Shown: piece after piece, positions 55,163 to 62,749 of the stretch
Layout of the letters: every line of letters starts with the position of its first letter
Numbering within the stretch: the stretch's first letter is position 1
DNA from: an uncultured Clostridium sp.
Lineage (GTDB): Bacteria > Bacillota > Clostridia > Lachnospirales > Lachnospiraceae
Assembly: GCA_900538475.1 (NCBI GenBank)
Contig: UPYT01000006.1
Location: 61,218-125,217 of the forward strand
Reading direction: 5' to 3'
DNA: 64,000 bases
Notes under the pieces: model-generated
Database searches by the model: none
What the model was told of the DNA's origin: nothing
The model's input: the letters and a program-made list of their open reading frames with translations, nothing else
Made by a program: the position numbers and the translations under genes

Positions 55163-55179
55163 TTGCGGTATCGCAACAG
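55163..55179. repeat. Palindromic site TTGCG-N3-TCGCAACAG, copy 2
   Basis: GTTGCG-GTAT-CGCAAC (55162-55177) lies 22 bp before the integrase start and matches the copy at 53781 in 14 of 17 bases. It may be a recombinase or regulator binding site. Confidence 0.55.
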
Positions 55180-55199
55180 TAAAAAATGGGTATAAAAAT

Positions 55200-55282
55200 A
55201 ACACCCTCTTGCCAGGTGTTCTCAGGAATGATATACTTTATTTGGGTGTAGAGTATATCTTCCTGGAGTAATCCGGCAAGAG
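55200..55282. other. Highly base-paired intergenic element, possible structured RNA
   Basis: Nested inverted repeats: CTCTTGCC (55206-55213) with GGCAAGAG (55275-55282) enclosing CAGGAA-t-GATATACT (55223-55237) with AGTATATC-TTCCTG (55252-55265), a 14-bp stem with one bulge. In addition AACACC/GGTGTT (55200-55220) offers an alternative fold. A terminator follows at 55295-55335. The strand of transcription is unknown and no coding sequence is visible. Confidence 0.5.
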
Positions 55283-55294
55283 AAAATCTATACA

Positions 55295-55335
55295 AAAGCC
55301 GTTCCTGTTGGCGCAGGGGCGGTTTTTTGTTTTTA
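55295..55335. terminator. Terminator between the structured element and the MORN gene
   Basis: CCG-tt-CCTG (55299-55307) and CAGG-gg-CGG (55314-55322) form the stem, with TTTTTTG on the plus side and CTTTTG on the minus side. It can end both the MORN gene (minus) and a plus-strand RNA. Confidence 0.75.
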
Positions 55336-55343
55336 GAAGTTAA

Positions 55344-56369
55344 TTATCGCGTTCTCCAATATCCATAAGCATTTGCAAGATTTCCATCATGCAAATTGTA
55401 ATGAAGAACGGATTGTGCTGTATCGTAGAATGTCAAGTATGCTCGACTCTTGTTTTCTTCAGGATAGGCAACAACTGTACATACCTCTTTGCGTCCGTTT
55501 ACCTTTTTATCAATTCCTACTGGGAGTTTGTCTATTACTTTATATTTATAAGTGTTTTGTAGAGCTTGCTCGTTGTCGCAATAGATACTTGTCATATCAC
55601 CATCCTGATACCAATTCACATAGTTTCCTATGTTGTGAATTTTGTTTGGTGAATTATTAGAATAGAAATGTTCTTCCCCCTTTCCGTTGGGGGCATCGTT
55701 TTTCCATTCTCCGACAAAGTAACCATATCGAAATGTAGATTTGGAAAATTTAGAGTAGGTAATGTACATATTACCTGATCCGTTTGCAATTCCATCAGTC
55801 AAACTTCCATAGTACAAATAATCAGGTCTGATTTTAAGTCCTGTAGAATTATCAGTCATATAACAAAATTCGTTAGATGGAAGGGAATCAACCATTTTAG
55901 CATAATTAATTTTTTCCATTTCATTTAAAACAGAGATATGATTATTTTCTTTTGCCAAAGAAGCAATTTTATTTAGGTATTCACCATATGTGGAGAGAAA
56001 AGCTGCCCTGGTTTCTTCTTGACGGACAGAACTTGCTTCAGAGGTATCTATAAATTTAGTTGGTTGTTCGTCTACATTTTTTGTTTGAACAGTTCCATCA
56101 ACAATCCATGCGCCATTTTCATTTACCTTATAATTATCTGGCGTGGTTGTGTTTGTCAGTAACCTGCCACCAATATCAAAGTAGTAACTTTCTGACAAGC
56201 CATCTCCGTTACTATCAATCCATTTCCAACCAGAAGCGTAATATTGCCCAGTGGAGTCATCTCTGTATTTCCAACCTCCATCATCCAACTGTTCCCATCC
56301 GGCAGGGGTCGGCATGGTAGAAGCTAACGACAGCCCAACTGATAACAACAATAATTTTGAAATTCTCAT
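55344..56369 (-). CDS. Secreted MORN-repeat protein with cell-wall-binding repeats (prophage cargo)
   Basis: A 341-residue exported protein with a signal peptide (LLLLSVGLSLAS). Residues about 24-90 hold degenerate choline-binding-like repeats (GWEQLDDGGWKYRDDSTGQYYASGWKWIDS, YYFDIGGRLLT). The middle is a linker. The second half has MORN-like units: YGSLTDGIANGSGNMYI and GYFVGEWKNDAPNGKGEEHFYSN. It lies opposite to the early genes, next to the repressor, and is more AT-rich than the chromosome; it is a likely lysogenic-conversion gene. The function at the host surface is unknown. Confidence 0.7.
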   Translation of the reverse strand: MRISKLLLLSVGLSLASTMPTPAGWEQLDDGGWKYRDDSTGQYYASGWKWIDSNGDGLSESYYFDIGGRLLTNTTTPDNYKVNENGAWIVDGTVQTKNVDEQPTKFIDTSEASSVRQEETRAAFLSTYGEYLNKIASLAKENNHISVLNEMEKINYAKMVDSLPSNEFCYMTDNSTGLKIRPDYLYYGSLTDGIANGSGNMYITYSKFSKSTFRYGYFVGEWKNDAPNGKGEEHFYSNNSPNKIHNIGNYVNWYQDGDMTSIYCDNEQALQNTYKYKVIDKLPVGIDKKVNGRKEVCTVVAYPEENKSRAYLTFYDTAQSVLHYNLHDGNLANAYGYWRTR

Positions 56370-56381
56370 AACAAACCCCCT

Positions 56382-56843
56382 TTATTTATTAAATTTCTCC
56401 ATAACCGCCAGAGACGGTTCGAACATCACAATATAATTATCTATTTCAACGTAGCAGCCGTATTTCTCTCGGTACAACTCCAATGCTTCAGACAGAGTGT
56501 CCTCGCTCACTCCCAGAAAATCAGCCAATTCGTAGCGGCTGCGACAGTGTGCTTTGTATCCATCTATAATACCCGTCAGACTGATGCGCCGATTATAAGC
56601 TCGGAGCCGCGCTGTGCGTTCCTGCTTCCGGCTGCTTATCTTATCCTGGTCCAAGATATTCCCAACATTAATATAACAGTGCTCCAGTTCCTCGGCCAGA
56701 ACGTCTGCTTTTTTTACAGAGGTTAATCCATTTCGAATAGCGATTCGATTTCCCAGGCATTGACCGTCCCCTGACTGAAGAGGCAGCTCTTTGACTTTAA
56801 TGCCGGAGGAATCTGCCTCCATCAACAATTCTTCATAATTCAA
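56382..56843 (-). CDS. ImmA/IrrE family metalloprotease-like protein
   Basis: A 153-residue protein. ADVLAEELEHCYINVGNIL corresponds to the metal-site helix of ImmA/IrrE peptidases, but the first residue of HExxH is Glu (EELEH), a variant seen in phage homologues. The C-terminal half has a helix-turn-helix-like ELADFLGVSEDTLSEALELYREKYG. It sits 13 bp after the repressor gene on the same strand; such pairs (ImmR-ImmA) release the repressor during induction. Confidence 0.8.
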   Translation of the reverse strand: MNYEELLMEADSSGIKVKELPLQSGDGQCLGNRIAIRNGLTSVKKADVLAEELEHCYINVGNILDQDKISSRKQERTARLRAYNRRISLTGIIDGYKAHCRSRYELADFLGVSEDTLSEALELYREKYGCYVEIDNYIVMFEPSLAVMEKFNK

Positions 56844-56856
56844 TCTATATCAACCT

Positions 56857-57360
56857 CTATTTCCATACATCATCATTCCTCATAAGTTCATCATCGTACT
56901 GGCGCATTTCGTCAGTTACTTTGATATCGGTACGCTCATGAGCTGCCCGGGGGATGAGATGAGCCTGTTCTTCTTCCATTTGCTGGATGCTCAATAGATT
57001 TTCTGTGTAGCTGATGGCTTTTTCTTTATTTGAATCAGAAAGGCGAGAGAATGACTCAAGCATCTTTTTTTCAAAATATTGAATGTTCCAACGGTTTGAA
57101 AATTCTATCATCTTATTTTTATATTCGTCAATATCGGCCATAGTTGCACGTTCCATTGGGACATCAGCCCCCATTAACCAAGCTTCATTGACATCCAGGG
57201 CCTTAGCCAGCAGAAAAATATTATTTTGTTTTGGTTGGTATCTGCCGGAAATGTATGAACTTAAAGCTCCTTTGTTAATGCCAGTTTTTTCAACAATATC
57301 AGCTTGCCGTAATCCTCGAAGAGACATTCCTTCTTTTAACCTATCAGCCAGTGTGCTCAT
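56857..57360 (-). CDS. CI/ImmR-like phage repressor (XRE family)
   Basis: A 167-residue protein. The N-terminal XRE domain has GLRQADIVEKTGINKGALSSYISGRYQPKQNNIFLLAKALDVNEAWLMG. The C-terminal part is helical and charged. It is divergent from the Cro-like gene, with operator-like 15-bp repeats at 57439 and 57497 between them. It likely keeps the lysogenic state. Confidence 0.88.
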   Translation of the reverse strand: MSTLADRLKEGMSLRGLRQADIVEKTGINKGALSSYISGRYQPKQNNIFLLAKALDVNEAWLMGADVPMERATMADIDEYKNKMIEFSNRWNIQYFEKKMLESFSRLSDSNKEKAISYTENLLSIQQMEEEQAHLIPRAAHERTDIKVTDEMRQYDDELMRNDDVWK

Positions 57361-57438
57361 AAACTATACCTCCAGTAACTTTATATTAACATATATGTTC
57401 AGAAAACGCAACATTTCAATTATATATTTTAACAAAAA

Positions 57439-57453
57439 GTTTTGAAAACTAAA
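57439..57453. promoter_or_regulatory. Phage operator O1
   Basis: GTTTTGAAAACTAAA, part of a perfect AGTTTT-G-AAAACT palindrome (57438-57450). First of three copies of GTTTWGAWAACTAAA. It lies at the upstream end of the repressor promoter. Confidence 0.7.
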
Positions 57454-57461
57454 AAACAGTA

Positions 57462-57490
57462 TTGACAAAGTGCAAGCAGAGTGTTAACAT
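57462..57490 (+). promoter_or_regulatory. Early (rightward) phage promoter
   Basis: TTGACA (57462-57467), 17 bp, TAACAT (57485-57490). It is flanked by operators O1 and O2, so repressor binding would shut it. Confidence 0.65.
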
Positions 57491-57496
57491 AATGGT

Positions 57497-57511
57497 GTTT
57501 AGATAACTAAA
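57497..57511. promoter_or_regulatory. Phage operator O2
   Basis: GTTTAGATAACTAAA, within the palindrome GTTTAG-ATAA-CTAAAC (57497-57512), just after the early promoter and before the Cro-like start. Confidence 0.75.
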
Positions 57512-57530
57512 CCAAGCGGAGGTGATAAAA

Positions 57531-57746
57531 ATGGCATGGGATTACAGAATGCTGAGGGGAAAAATTCGTGAAGTTTGCGAAACCCAAGATAATTTTGCAG
57601 ATAAACTCGGAATTGGTCGAGTTTCTTTAAGTCAGAGATTAAATAATAAACTGGAATTTTCCCAAGATGAAATTTTCAGGGCTTGTGAAATTCTAGGGCT
57701 AAGTCAAAAAGAAATTCCCATTTATTTTTTTACAGAAAAAGTTTAG
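57531..57746 (+). CDS. Cro-like small helix-turn-helix protein
   Basis: A 71-residue protein with MLRGKIREVCETQDNFADKLGIGRVSLSQRLNNKLEFSQDEIFRACEILGL, a DUF739-like regulator fold. It is the first gene of the rightward early operon. ATG 57531 follows GGAGGTG; a GTG at 57522 is an alternative. Operator O3 overlaps its stop codon. Confidence 0.85.
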   Translation: MAWDYRMLRGKIREVCETQDNFADKLGIGRVSLSQRLNNKLEFSQDEIFRACEILGLSQKEIPIYFFTEKV

Positions 57747-57755
57747 AAAACTAAA
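57741..57755. promoter_or_regulatory. Phage operator O3 (overlaps the cro-like stop)
   Basis: GTTTAGAAAACTAAA, a third copy of the 15-mer, covering the TAG stop at 57744-57746. It lies between cro-like and rha genes. Confidence 0.7.
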
Positions 57756-57775
57756 TCACAAGGAGGGCATAAGAA

Positions 57776-58279
57776 ATGAATGATTTAATGAGAACAGCCA
57801 TCACATCAATGGAAGCAGCTGAGTGGTGCGGAAAAGAACATTCTAAGTTGCTTCGGGATATTCGTAATTACATATCTCAGTTAGGAGAAGCCAAAATTGG
57901 ATTCTCCGATTTTTTCAAGGAATCTACATATGTTACAGAGCAAAATAAGGCACTCCCATGCTTTCTCGTTACAAAGAAGGGCTGTGAGTTTATCGCCCAC
58001 AAGATGACAGGGCAAAAGGGAACGGAATTTACTGCAAGGTACATCAACCGATTCCATGAGATGGAGAGTCCCAAAACACAGCTTCCTCCAACTGAACATC
58101 CTGGCGAGGTAGCAAACTTACTCAAAATTCTTGCAAATCGGATGGATAAACAGGGCATTGCCCCATATAAATCAGCTGAAATGGTAAAGATGGTCTGCGA
58201 GCAATACGGAATCCACCTTCCGGCTGATTTTGTGAAGGTTCCAGAATATGAGCAGATGACACTGAGAGAGTTAATGTGA
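57776..58279 (+). CDS. Rha family phage regulatory protein
   Basis: A 167-residue protein. The N-terminal HSKLLRDIRNYISQLGEAKIGFSDFFKESTYVTEQNKALPCFLVTKKGCEFIAHKMTGQKGTEFTARYINRFHEME is the Rha domain of temperate-phage regulators. The C-terminal part (about 105-167) is variable. Rha proteins interfere with lysogeny control or host takeover. GGAGGG precedes it. Confidence 0.85.
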   Translation: MNDLMRTAITSMEAAEWCGKEHSKLLRDIRNYISQLGEAKIGFSDFFKESTYVTEQNKALPCFLVTKKGCEFIAHKMTGQKGTEFTARYINRFHEMESPKTQLPPTEHPGEVANLLKILANRMDKQGIAPYKSAEMVKMVCEQYGIHLPADFVKVPEYEQMTLRELM

Positions 58280-58330
58280 ACGGCAGTATGGAGTTGAAGA
58301 ACCGCTGGAAGAGTAGGAGGTGCACATATT

Positions 58331-58615
58331 ATGCCAAAATTAAAGCCAAATCCGACCGAAGAGGCCAGCCGGGTAGTTCGTTCCTGCATCAGCAGTAACA
58401 TGGAACTATACGCCGTCAGCGAGGAACTCCTGGCGGTGAAGATGGGAAGGACAGCCAGGACCATACAAACACGTCGGGAACGGCCGGAGAATTTCACCCT
58501 GGGAGAGTTATGGGCGGCAGCCAAAGTGCTGAAGCTGACACCGATTCAGGCAGCCAGTATTGTTCTGGGACGGACATTGACCAGTAAAGAGATAAAAGAG
58601 TTTATTGTGATGTAG
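58331..58615 (+). CDS. Hypothetical phage protein, probable DNA-binding
   Basis: A 94-residue protein with MELYAVSEELLAVKMGRTARTIQTRRERPENFTLGELWAAAKVLKLTPIQAASIVLG, a helix-turn-helix-like core. Likely an early regulator of the prophage. No further function seen. Confidence 0.65.
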   Translation: MPKLKPNPTEEASRVVRSCISSNMELYAVSEELLAVKMGRTARTIQTRRERPENFTLGELWAAAKVLKLTPIQAASIVLGRTLTSKEIKEFIVM

Positions 58616-58629
58616 AGGAGGAAACTATC

Positions 58630-58845
58630 ATGGTGAGATTTAAGGAAGCGCCTCAACCGGCGCTGAGTTACGCAGCTGTTACCGCCGGTCCTGGCCCGTT
58701 GGTGGATCCAGTGCTGGTGCTGGAGCTGGAGAAGCTGGAGCGGATTAACAGCAGCCTGCGGGCAGAGAACAAGTTCCTCTGGAGCCTGTTGGGAACAGTG
58801 ATTTTTGTATTTTCACTGACTACGTGGGTTACGGTGGTGTTCTGA
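58630..58845 (+). CDS. Small phage membrane protein
   Basis: A 71-residue protein with a Pro-rich start, a short coiled segment (ELEKLERINSSLRAEN) and one C-terminal membrane helix (LLGTVIFVFSLTTWVTVVF). Function unknown. Confidence 0.6.
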   Translation: MVRFKEAPQPALSYAAVTAGPGPLVDPVLVLELEKLERINSSLRAENKFLWSLLGTVIFVFSLTTWVTVVF

Positions 58846-58860
58846 GAGGAGGTGAGGACG

Positions 58861-59073
58861 ATGACACAGGCACAGGAAGGGCTCCAGGTGCTGTTAGATA
58901 TGGCGGAGGATTACCGGAAGAGAAATGGAATGAATTCTGTCACAATTTCAGCTGTTGGCGGCAGAACCGGACATGCTTATGCGTTCCGGGAAGCAGATAG
59001 AGTGGATGCAATGATTGGGAAGTGGCAAAAAGAAACCCCAGGAGCGGCAACTCCCAGGGAATCAGCAAAATAA
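58861..59073 (+). CDS. Small hypothetical phage protein
   Basis: A 70-residue protein without recognisable motif, starting MTQAQEGLQVLLDMAEDYRKR. ATG 58861 has AGGAGG eight bases ahead. It lies in the early operon. Downstream, TCCCC/GGGGA (59082-59101) forms a small hairpin. Confidence 0.55.
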   Translation: MTQAQEGLQVLLDMAEDYRKRNGMNSVTISAVGGRTGHAYAFREADRVDAMIGKWQKETPGAATPRESAK

Positions 59074-59118
59074 AAAAACAATTCCCCTTTATTATAGGGG
59101 ATGTAGAGGAGGATTGCA

Positions 59119-59331
59119 ATGGTAAAAGAAAATATCATCAGCCATGGCAGATATCCAGTAAATAAACTGGTTCCCGGCCAGACTATCCGGTTTCATCGGG
59201 AAACGGTGGTTTCTACTATTCGCCGGGTACATAATTTCCAGAACATGATCATTGTTGACGGTGACGGGATGAACGGAGTGGCTTTCGGGACTGATGATTA
59301 TGTGGAACTGGTGTCAATGGAGGAAACGTGA
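59119..59331 (+). CDS. Small hypothetical phage protein
   Basis: A 70-residue protein predicted to be beta-rich (KLVPGQTIRFHRETVVSTIRRVHNFQNMIIVDGDGMNGVAFGTDDYVELV). No family recognised. AGAGGAGG precedes it. Its stop overlaps the next start (TGATG). Confidence 0.6.
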   Translation: MVKENIISHGRYPVNKLVPGQTIRFHRETVVSTIRRVHNFQNMIIVDGDGMNGVAFGTDDYVELVSMEET

Positions 59332-59510
59332 TGGCGGTAGGGTTTTGCGGTATCGGACCGGAAGAAGGGACTTTTGTGGAGCGGTCAGAGGCATTTGCCT
59401 ACGCATTGGAACGATGCCTTTCTGGCACAGAGGAAGAAGTAAAAGAGTTTCGGGAAATGCTGGTGGAGTGGTATTATTCCGGGAACTGGATAAAGGTAGA
59501 GGAGGACTAG
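59331..59510 (+). CDS. Small hypothetical phage protein
   Basis: A 59-residue acidic protein containing FAYALERCLSGTEEEVKEFREMLVEWYYSGNWIKVEE. It starts in a one-base overlap with the previous gene. Function unknown. Confidence 0.6.
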   Translation: MAVGFCGIGPEEGTFVERSEAFAYALERCLSGTEEEVKEFREMLVEWYYSGNWIKVEED

Positions 59511-59512
59511 AT

Positions 59513-60430
59513 ATGCAGGAAGTTGAAAACATTTATGGAGCATCGGTTCCGGCAGCAGGACGGAGTACAACTACAGAAATGATGGTAAGTCGTCAGGCAC
59601 AGGAGGTTCAGGCGGCTATGGTCGTGGCAAAAAAGTTTCCGCGTAATGAGGTGGAAAGCTACAATCGAATTATACGGGCATGCCAGAGAAAGAGTCTGGC
59701 AGAGCAGGCCATGTATGAGTACCCGCGCGGAGGAACAAAAGTAACAGGCCCGTCCATCCGTCTGGCAGAGGCCATGGCTCAGAACTGGGGGAATCTGGAT
59801 TACGGATTAATTGAGCTGGAGCAGAAGGCCGGAGAGAGCCAGGTGATGGCTTACGCTTGGGACTTGGAAACAAACACCAGACAGACTATCGTTTTCTCAG
59901 TTCCTCACATCCGGGCTACAAAAAAGGGGAATGTTCTGCTTACCGATCCGCGCGATATCTATGAGATGGTGGCAAACCAGGGGGCGCGCAGAATGCGTTC
60001 CTGCATCCTCAGAGTAATTCCGGGAGATGTAGTTGAATCAGCAGTCGCTCAGTGCAACAAAACTCTCATGGATGGAGGCGGCGCCCCATTAATTGACCTG
60101 GTTCGCGATGCAGCAAAAACCTTTCAAGAAGAGTACGGAATTCCCCTGGAAGCGATTGAAAAGTACATTGGATGTAAGCACGAAGCATTCAGCATGAATG
60201 ACCTGATACGACTGAAAAAGGTGTTCCGGTCCCTGAAGGATGGAATGGCAAAACGGGAGGATTATTTTGACTTGGGACCGGAATCAAAGGATGAAGAGGT
60301 CTCTGACCCGTTCCAGAAAGCGGAAACTGATAAGAACGAGAAAAAGAAAGAAAGAGGCAGCTCCAAAAAGAAGGAGCCGGAACTGGATCCGTCCTTTGTC
60401 CCAGGAGAGCAGCAGACAGTTTTCCGATAA
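59513..60430 (+). CDS. Conserved phage early protein, probable recombination factor
   Basis: A 305-residue protein. Recognisable features are an N-terminal EVQAAMVVAKKFPRNEVESYNRIIRACQRKSLAEQAMYEYPRGGTKVTGPSIRLAEAMAQNWGN, a QTIVFSVPHIRATKKGNVLLTDPRDIYEMVANQGARRMRSCILRVIPGD stretch and a Lys/Glu-rich C-terminus. This family is common next to phage PD-(D/E)XK exonucleases, so a single-strand-annealing or recombination role is likely but is not established here. ATG 59513 with AGAGGAGGA; a longer frame upstream is a shadow. Confidence 0.7.
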   Translation: MQEVENIYGASVPAAGRSTTTEMMVSRQAQEVQAAMVVAKKFPRNEVESYNRIIRACQRKSLAEQAMYEYPRGGTKVTGPSIRLAEAMAQNWGNLDYGLIELEQKAGESQVMAYAWDLETNTRQTIVFSVPHIRATKKGNVLLTDPRDIYEMVANQGARRMRSCILRVIPGDVVESAVAQCNKTLMDGGGAPLIDLVRDAAKTFQEEYGIPLEAIEKYIGCKHEAFSMNDLIRLKKVFRSLKDGMAKREDYFDLGPESKDEEVSDPFQKAETDKNEKKKERGSSKKKEPELDPSFVPGEQQTVFR

Positions 60431-60444
60431 GGCGGTGATGTGAA

Positions 60445-61182
60445 ATGTTATTAAATGAGGGGAATTACTACGGTCTGGAAGCAGGAATGGCTTACTTTTC
60501 GGTATCGCAATATAAGTCCTTTATGAAATGCGAAGCAGCTGCCATGGCGGAAATACAAGGGGGCTATAAGCGCCCCCTGACCCGCGCTCTTTTAGTTGGT
60601 TCTTTTGTGGATTCTTATTTCGAGGGAACGCTTCCGGAATTTATGGACAGAAACCCAGAAATATTTACCCGGACAAAAGAGTTAAAAAGTGATTTCCGGA
60701 AAGCAAATGAAATTATCGGAAGGCTCCAGGCAGATCCACTGTTTATGCGATTTATGAGCGGTGAAAAACAGAGAATCATGACCTTTTCCCTGTTTGGAAC
60801 AGATTGGAAAATGAAAATGGACAGCTATCTTCCTGGAATCTGCATTACAGACTTGAAGGTAGTAGCCAATTTTAAAACACTCCCACTGTGGCGATATGAC
60901 CTGCAGGGGGCTGTGTATCAGGCAGGAGTAAAGGCGGTGACAGGAGAAAACCTTCCCTTTTATTTGGCAGCAGCCACCAAGGAACGGGTTGTGGATTTGG
61001 ATATCTTTCAGATTCCGCAGTCAACGCTTGAACGTGCCTTGGCTGAAATTCAGTGCAATTTAGAGCATTTAGTAGAAGTAAAAAAAGGACTGGTGCCGCC
61101 GAAATACTGCGGAAAATGTGATTATTGCAAATCCGTGAAAGCGGCACGTATCCGAAATTATAACGAACTTTTGGGGGATTAA
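60445..61182 (+). CDS. Phage PD-(D/E)XK exonuclease-like protein (DUF3799)
   Basis: A 245-residue protein. The nuclease core is visible as WKMKMDSYLPGICITDLKVVANF (Asp, then DLK) with a GAVYQAGVKAVTG motif after it. Near the C-terminus is CGKCDYCKS, a Cys cluster that in related RecB/Cas4-like nucleases binds iron-sulphur. It should resect DNA 5' ends, with the upstream gene as annealing partner. It begins 14 bp after that gene. Confidence 0.8.
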   Translation: MLLNEGNYYGLEAGMAYFSVSQYKSFMKCEAAAMAEIQGGYKRPLTRALLVGSFVDSYFEGTLPEFMDRNPEIFTRTKELKSDFRKANEIIGRLQADPLFMRFMSGEKQRIMTFSLFGTDWKMKMDSYLPGICITDLKVVANFKTLPLWRYDLQGAVYQAGVKAVTGENLPFYLAAATKERVVDLDIFQIPQSTLERALAEIQCNLEHLVEVKKGLVPPKYCGKCDYCKSVKAARIRNYNELLGD

Positions 61183-61183
61183 T

Positions 61184-62734
61184 ATGAAGCTTGTAAAGAT
61201 ATTAAGTGACAGTATTCAGATTCGGACAAACCTTGCAGAGTTTCGGGATGTCCGCATCAATGACCTGCTCACAGTGTCAGATGGAAGCGTGAGCCTGGTG
61301 GCCATGGTCAGCGGTCTTACCGATACAGACGCAGAAGAACATATCAGTGATGATGACTTCCTGGCAGAAATTACAGGAATTAAAACAATAGAGTGCTCCA
61401 TTATCGGAAGTTTGAGAGATGGTCAATTTGAAAAGGCGCTGGACGCATACCCGACAACAAATGTGTGTATCGAGAAGATTGACGAAGATGATTTTTCCCG
61501 GATGTTAATGAGTAAAACCGGAGATGGGTTCTGCATCGGGAAATATGCTGCCTATGGCTGCGATGCGTGGGTGGATGGAAATAAGTTTTTCCAACGTCAC
61601 GCCTGCATCGTAGGAAACACCGGATCCGGAAAGTCGGAGACGGTTGCAAAAATCATGGAAGAGACTGCGCGTCTTCCGGGTGCAAATCTAGTTGTGTTTG
61701 ATATCCACGGCGAGTACAGCAATCTTTCTTATGCGTCCAATATTCGTATTGGGGAGGAATTTCATTTTCCCATCTGGATGTTTGGCTTCCAGGATATTGT
61801 GGCCAACATTTTAAAAATCCGGGAAGAAAGTGCTACAACCGTGATGACAGCGCTGCGTAAAGCCTATTACCGGGTGTGCGCGGGTGGCAAAGAAAATCGT
61901 CCTATGTATTTTAATTATAAGCGCCTGATTCATGAAATGGAAGAAATGGATAACCAGATGATACATACCGGCGAGTATTATAAAACTGGAGATAAGGCGG
62001 GGATGCCAAAAACCACAAAAGGAGAATACAATGGGAAGCTTACCAGCACAGTAAATCTTTTAAAGGATCGCATGATGGACAGCCGGTACGGATTTCTTTT
62101 CCACGATGAACCACAGAGCTATTTGTACGAGGTGATGGAAGCCATTCTGGGGACAGATAAGCCAGTCAAGAATATTGACCTTTCTGGAGTTCCGCATGAT
62201 GTTGCACTCCCGATTATCGGCGTTATATCGCGCCTGATATTTGACATTCAGAGAGAGCAGGATATGGATAATATCCGCCCGGTGACTATTATATGTGATG
62301 AGGCCCATGTCTATATTCCGGACAATTTCCAGCTTACGGCCAGTCAGCGCCGCATGGTAGAGGTATTTGAGGATATTGCAAAAGAGGGCCGCAAGTTTGG
62401 AATCACGCTTTTCCCGGCCACACAGAGACCGTCAGAGCTTAACAAAACAATCGTTGCTCAGTGTGCAAATTTGATTGTGGGGAAGCTCAATAACGAAAAT
62501 GACAAGTCTCTGATTAAAGGAATGCTTCCGGATGGGGACAGCGAACTGATTGAGGCAGTGACGATGTTTCATCCAGGAGAAGTACTGATGATTGGAGATG
62601 CAGTTCCGATTCCTCTGAAAATCAAAGTGGAGCTTGCAAAGGAAAGACCTGTTTCAAGGACTATCAATTTCTGGGATGCATGGAAGCAGGGAGCTGCTTT
62701 TGATGTCACAGAGATGGTGGATAGATATTTATAG
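61184..62734 (+). CDS. HerA-like DNA translocase ATPase
   Basis: A 516-residue protein of the HerA/FtsK superfamily. An N-terminal HAS-barrel-like region (about 1-60) precedes the ATPase. Walker A is GNTGSGKSETVAK (residues 144-156). FDIHGEYSNL follows at about 183. Walker B is VTIICDEAHVYIP (D372, E373). QRPSELNKTIVAQCANLIVGKLNNENDKSLIKGMLP contains the sensor and arginine region. HerA pumps double-stranded DNA and in archaea pairs with the NurA nuclease. It begins one base after the nuclease gene. A HerA-type enzyme is unusual inside a phage recombination block. Confidence 0.85.
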   Translation: MKLVKILSDSIQIRTNLAEFRDVRINDLLTVSDGSVSLVAMVSGLTDTDAEEHISDDDFLAEITGIKTIECSIIGSLRDGQFEKALDAYPTTNVCIEKIDEDDFSRMLMSKTGDGFCIGKYAAYGCDAWVDGNKFFQRHACIVGNTGSGKSETVAKIMEETARLPGANLVVFDIHGEYSNLSYASNIRIGEEFHFPIWMFGFQDIVANILKIREESATTVMTALRKAYYRVCAGGKENRPMYFNYKRLIHEMEEMDNQMIHTGEYYKTGDKAGMPKTTKGEYNGKLTSTVNLLKDRMMDSRYGFLFHDEPQSYLYEVMEAILGTDKPVKNIDLSGVPHDVALPIIGVISRLIFDIQREQDMDNIRPVTIICDEAHVYIPDNFQLTASQRRMVEVFEDIAKEGRKFGITLFPATQRPSELNKTIVAQCANLIVGKLNNENDKSLIKGMLPDGDSELIEAVTMFHPGEVLMIGDAVPIPLKIKVELAKERPVSRTINFWDAWKQGAAFDVTEMVDRYL

Positions 62735-62749
62735 GAAAGGAGAAACACC

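Noticed and set aside
59294..59512. Upstream extension of the recombination protein frame
   Set aside because: It overlaps two small genes with better ribosome sites, and the true start ATG 59513 has a good site.
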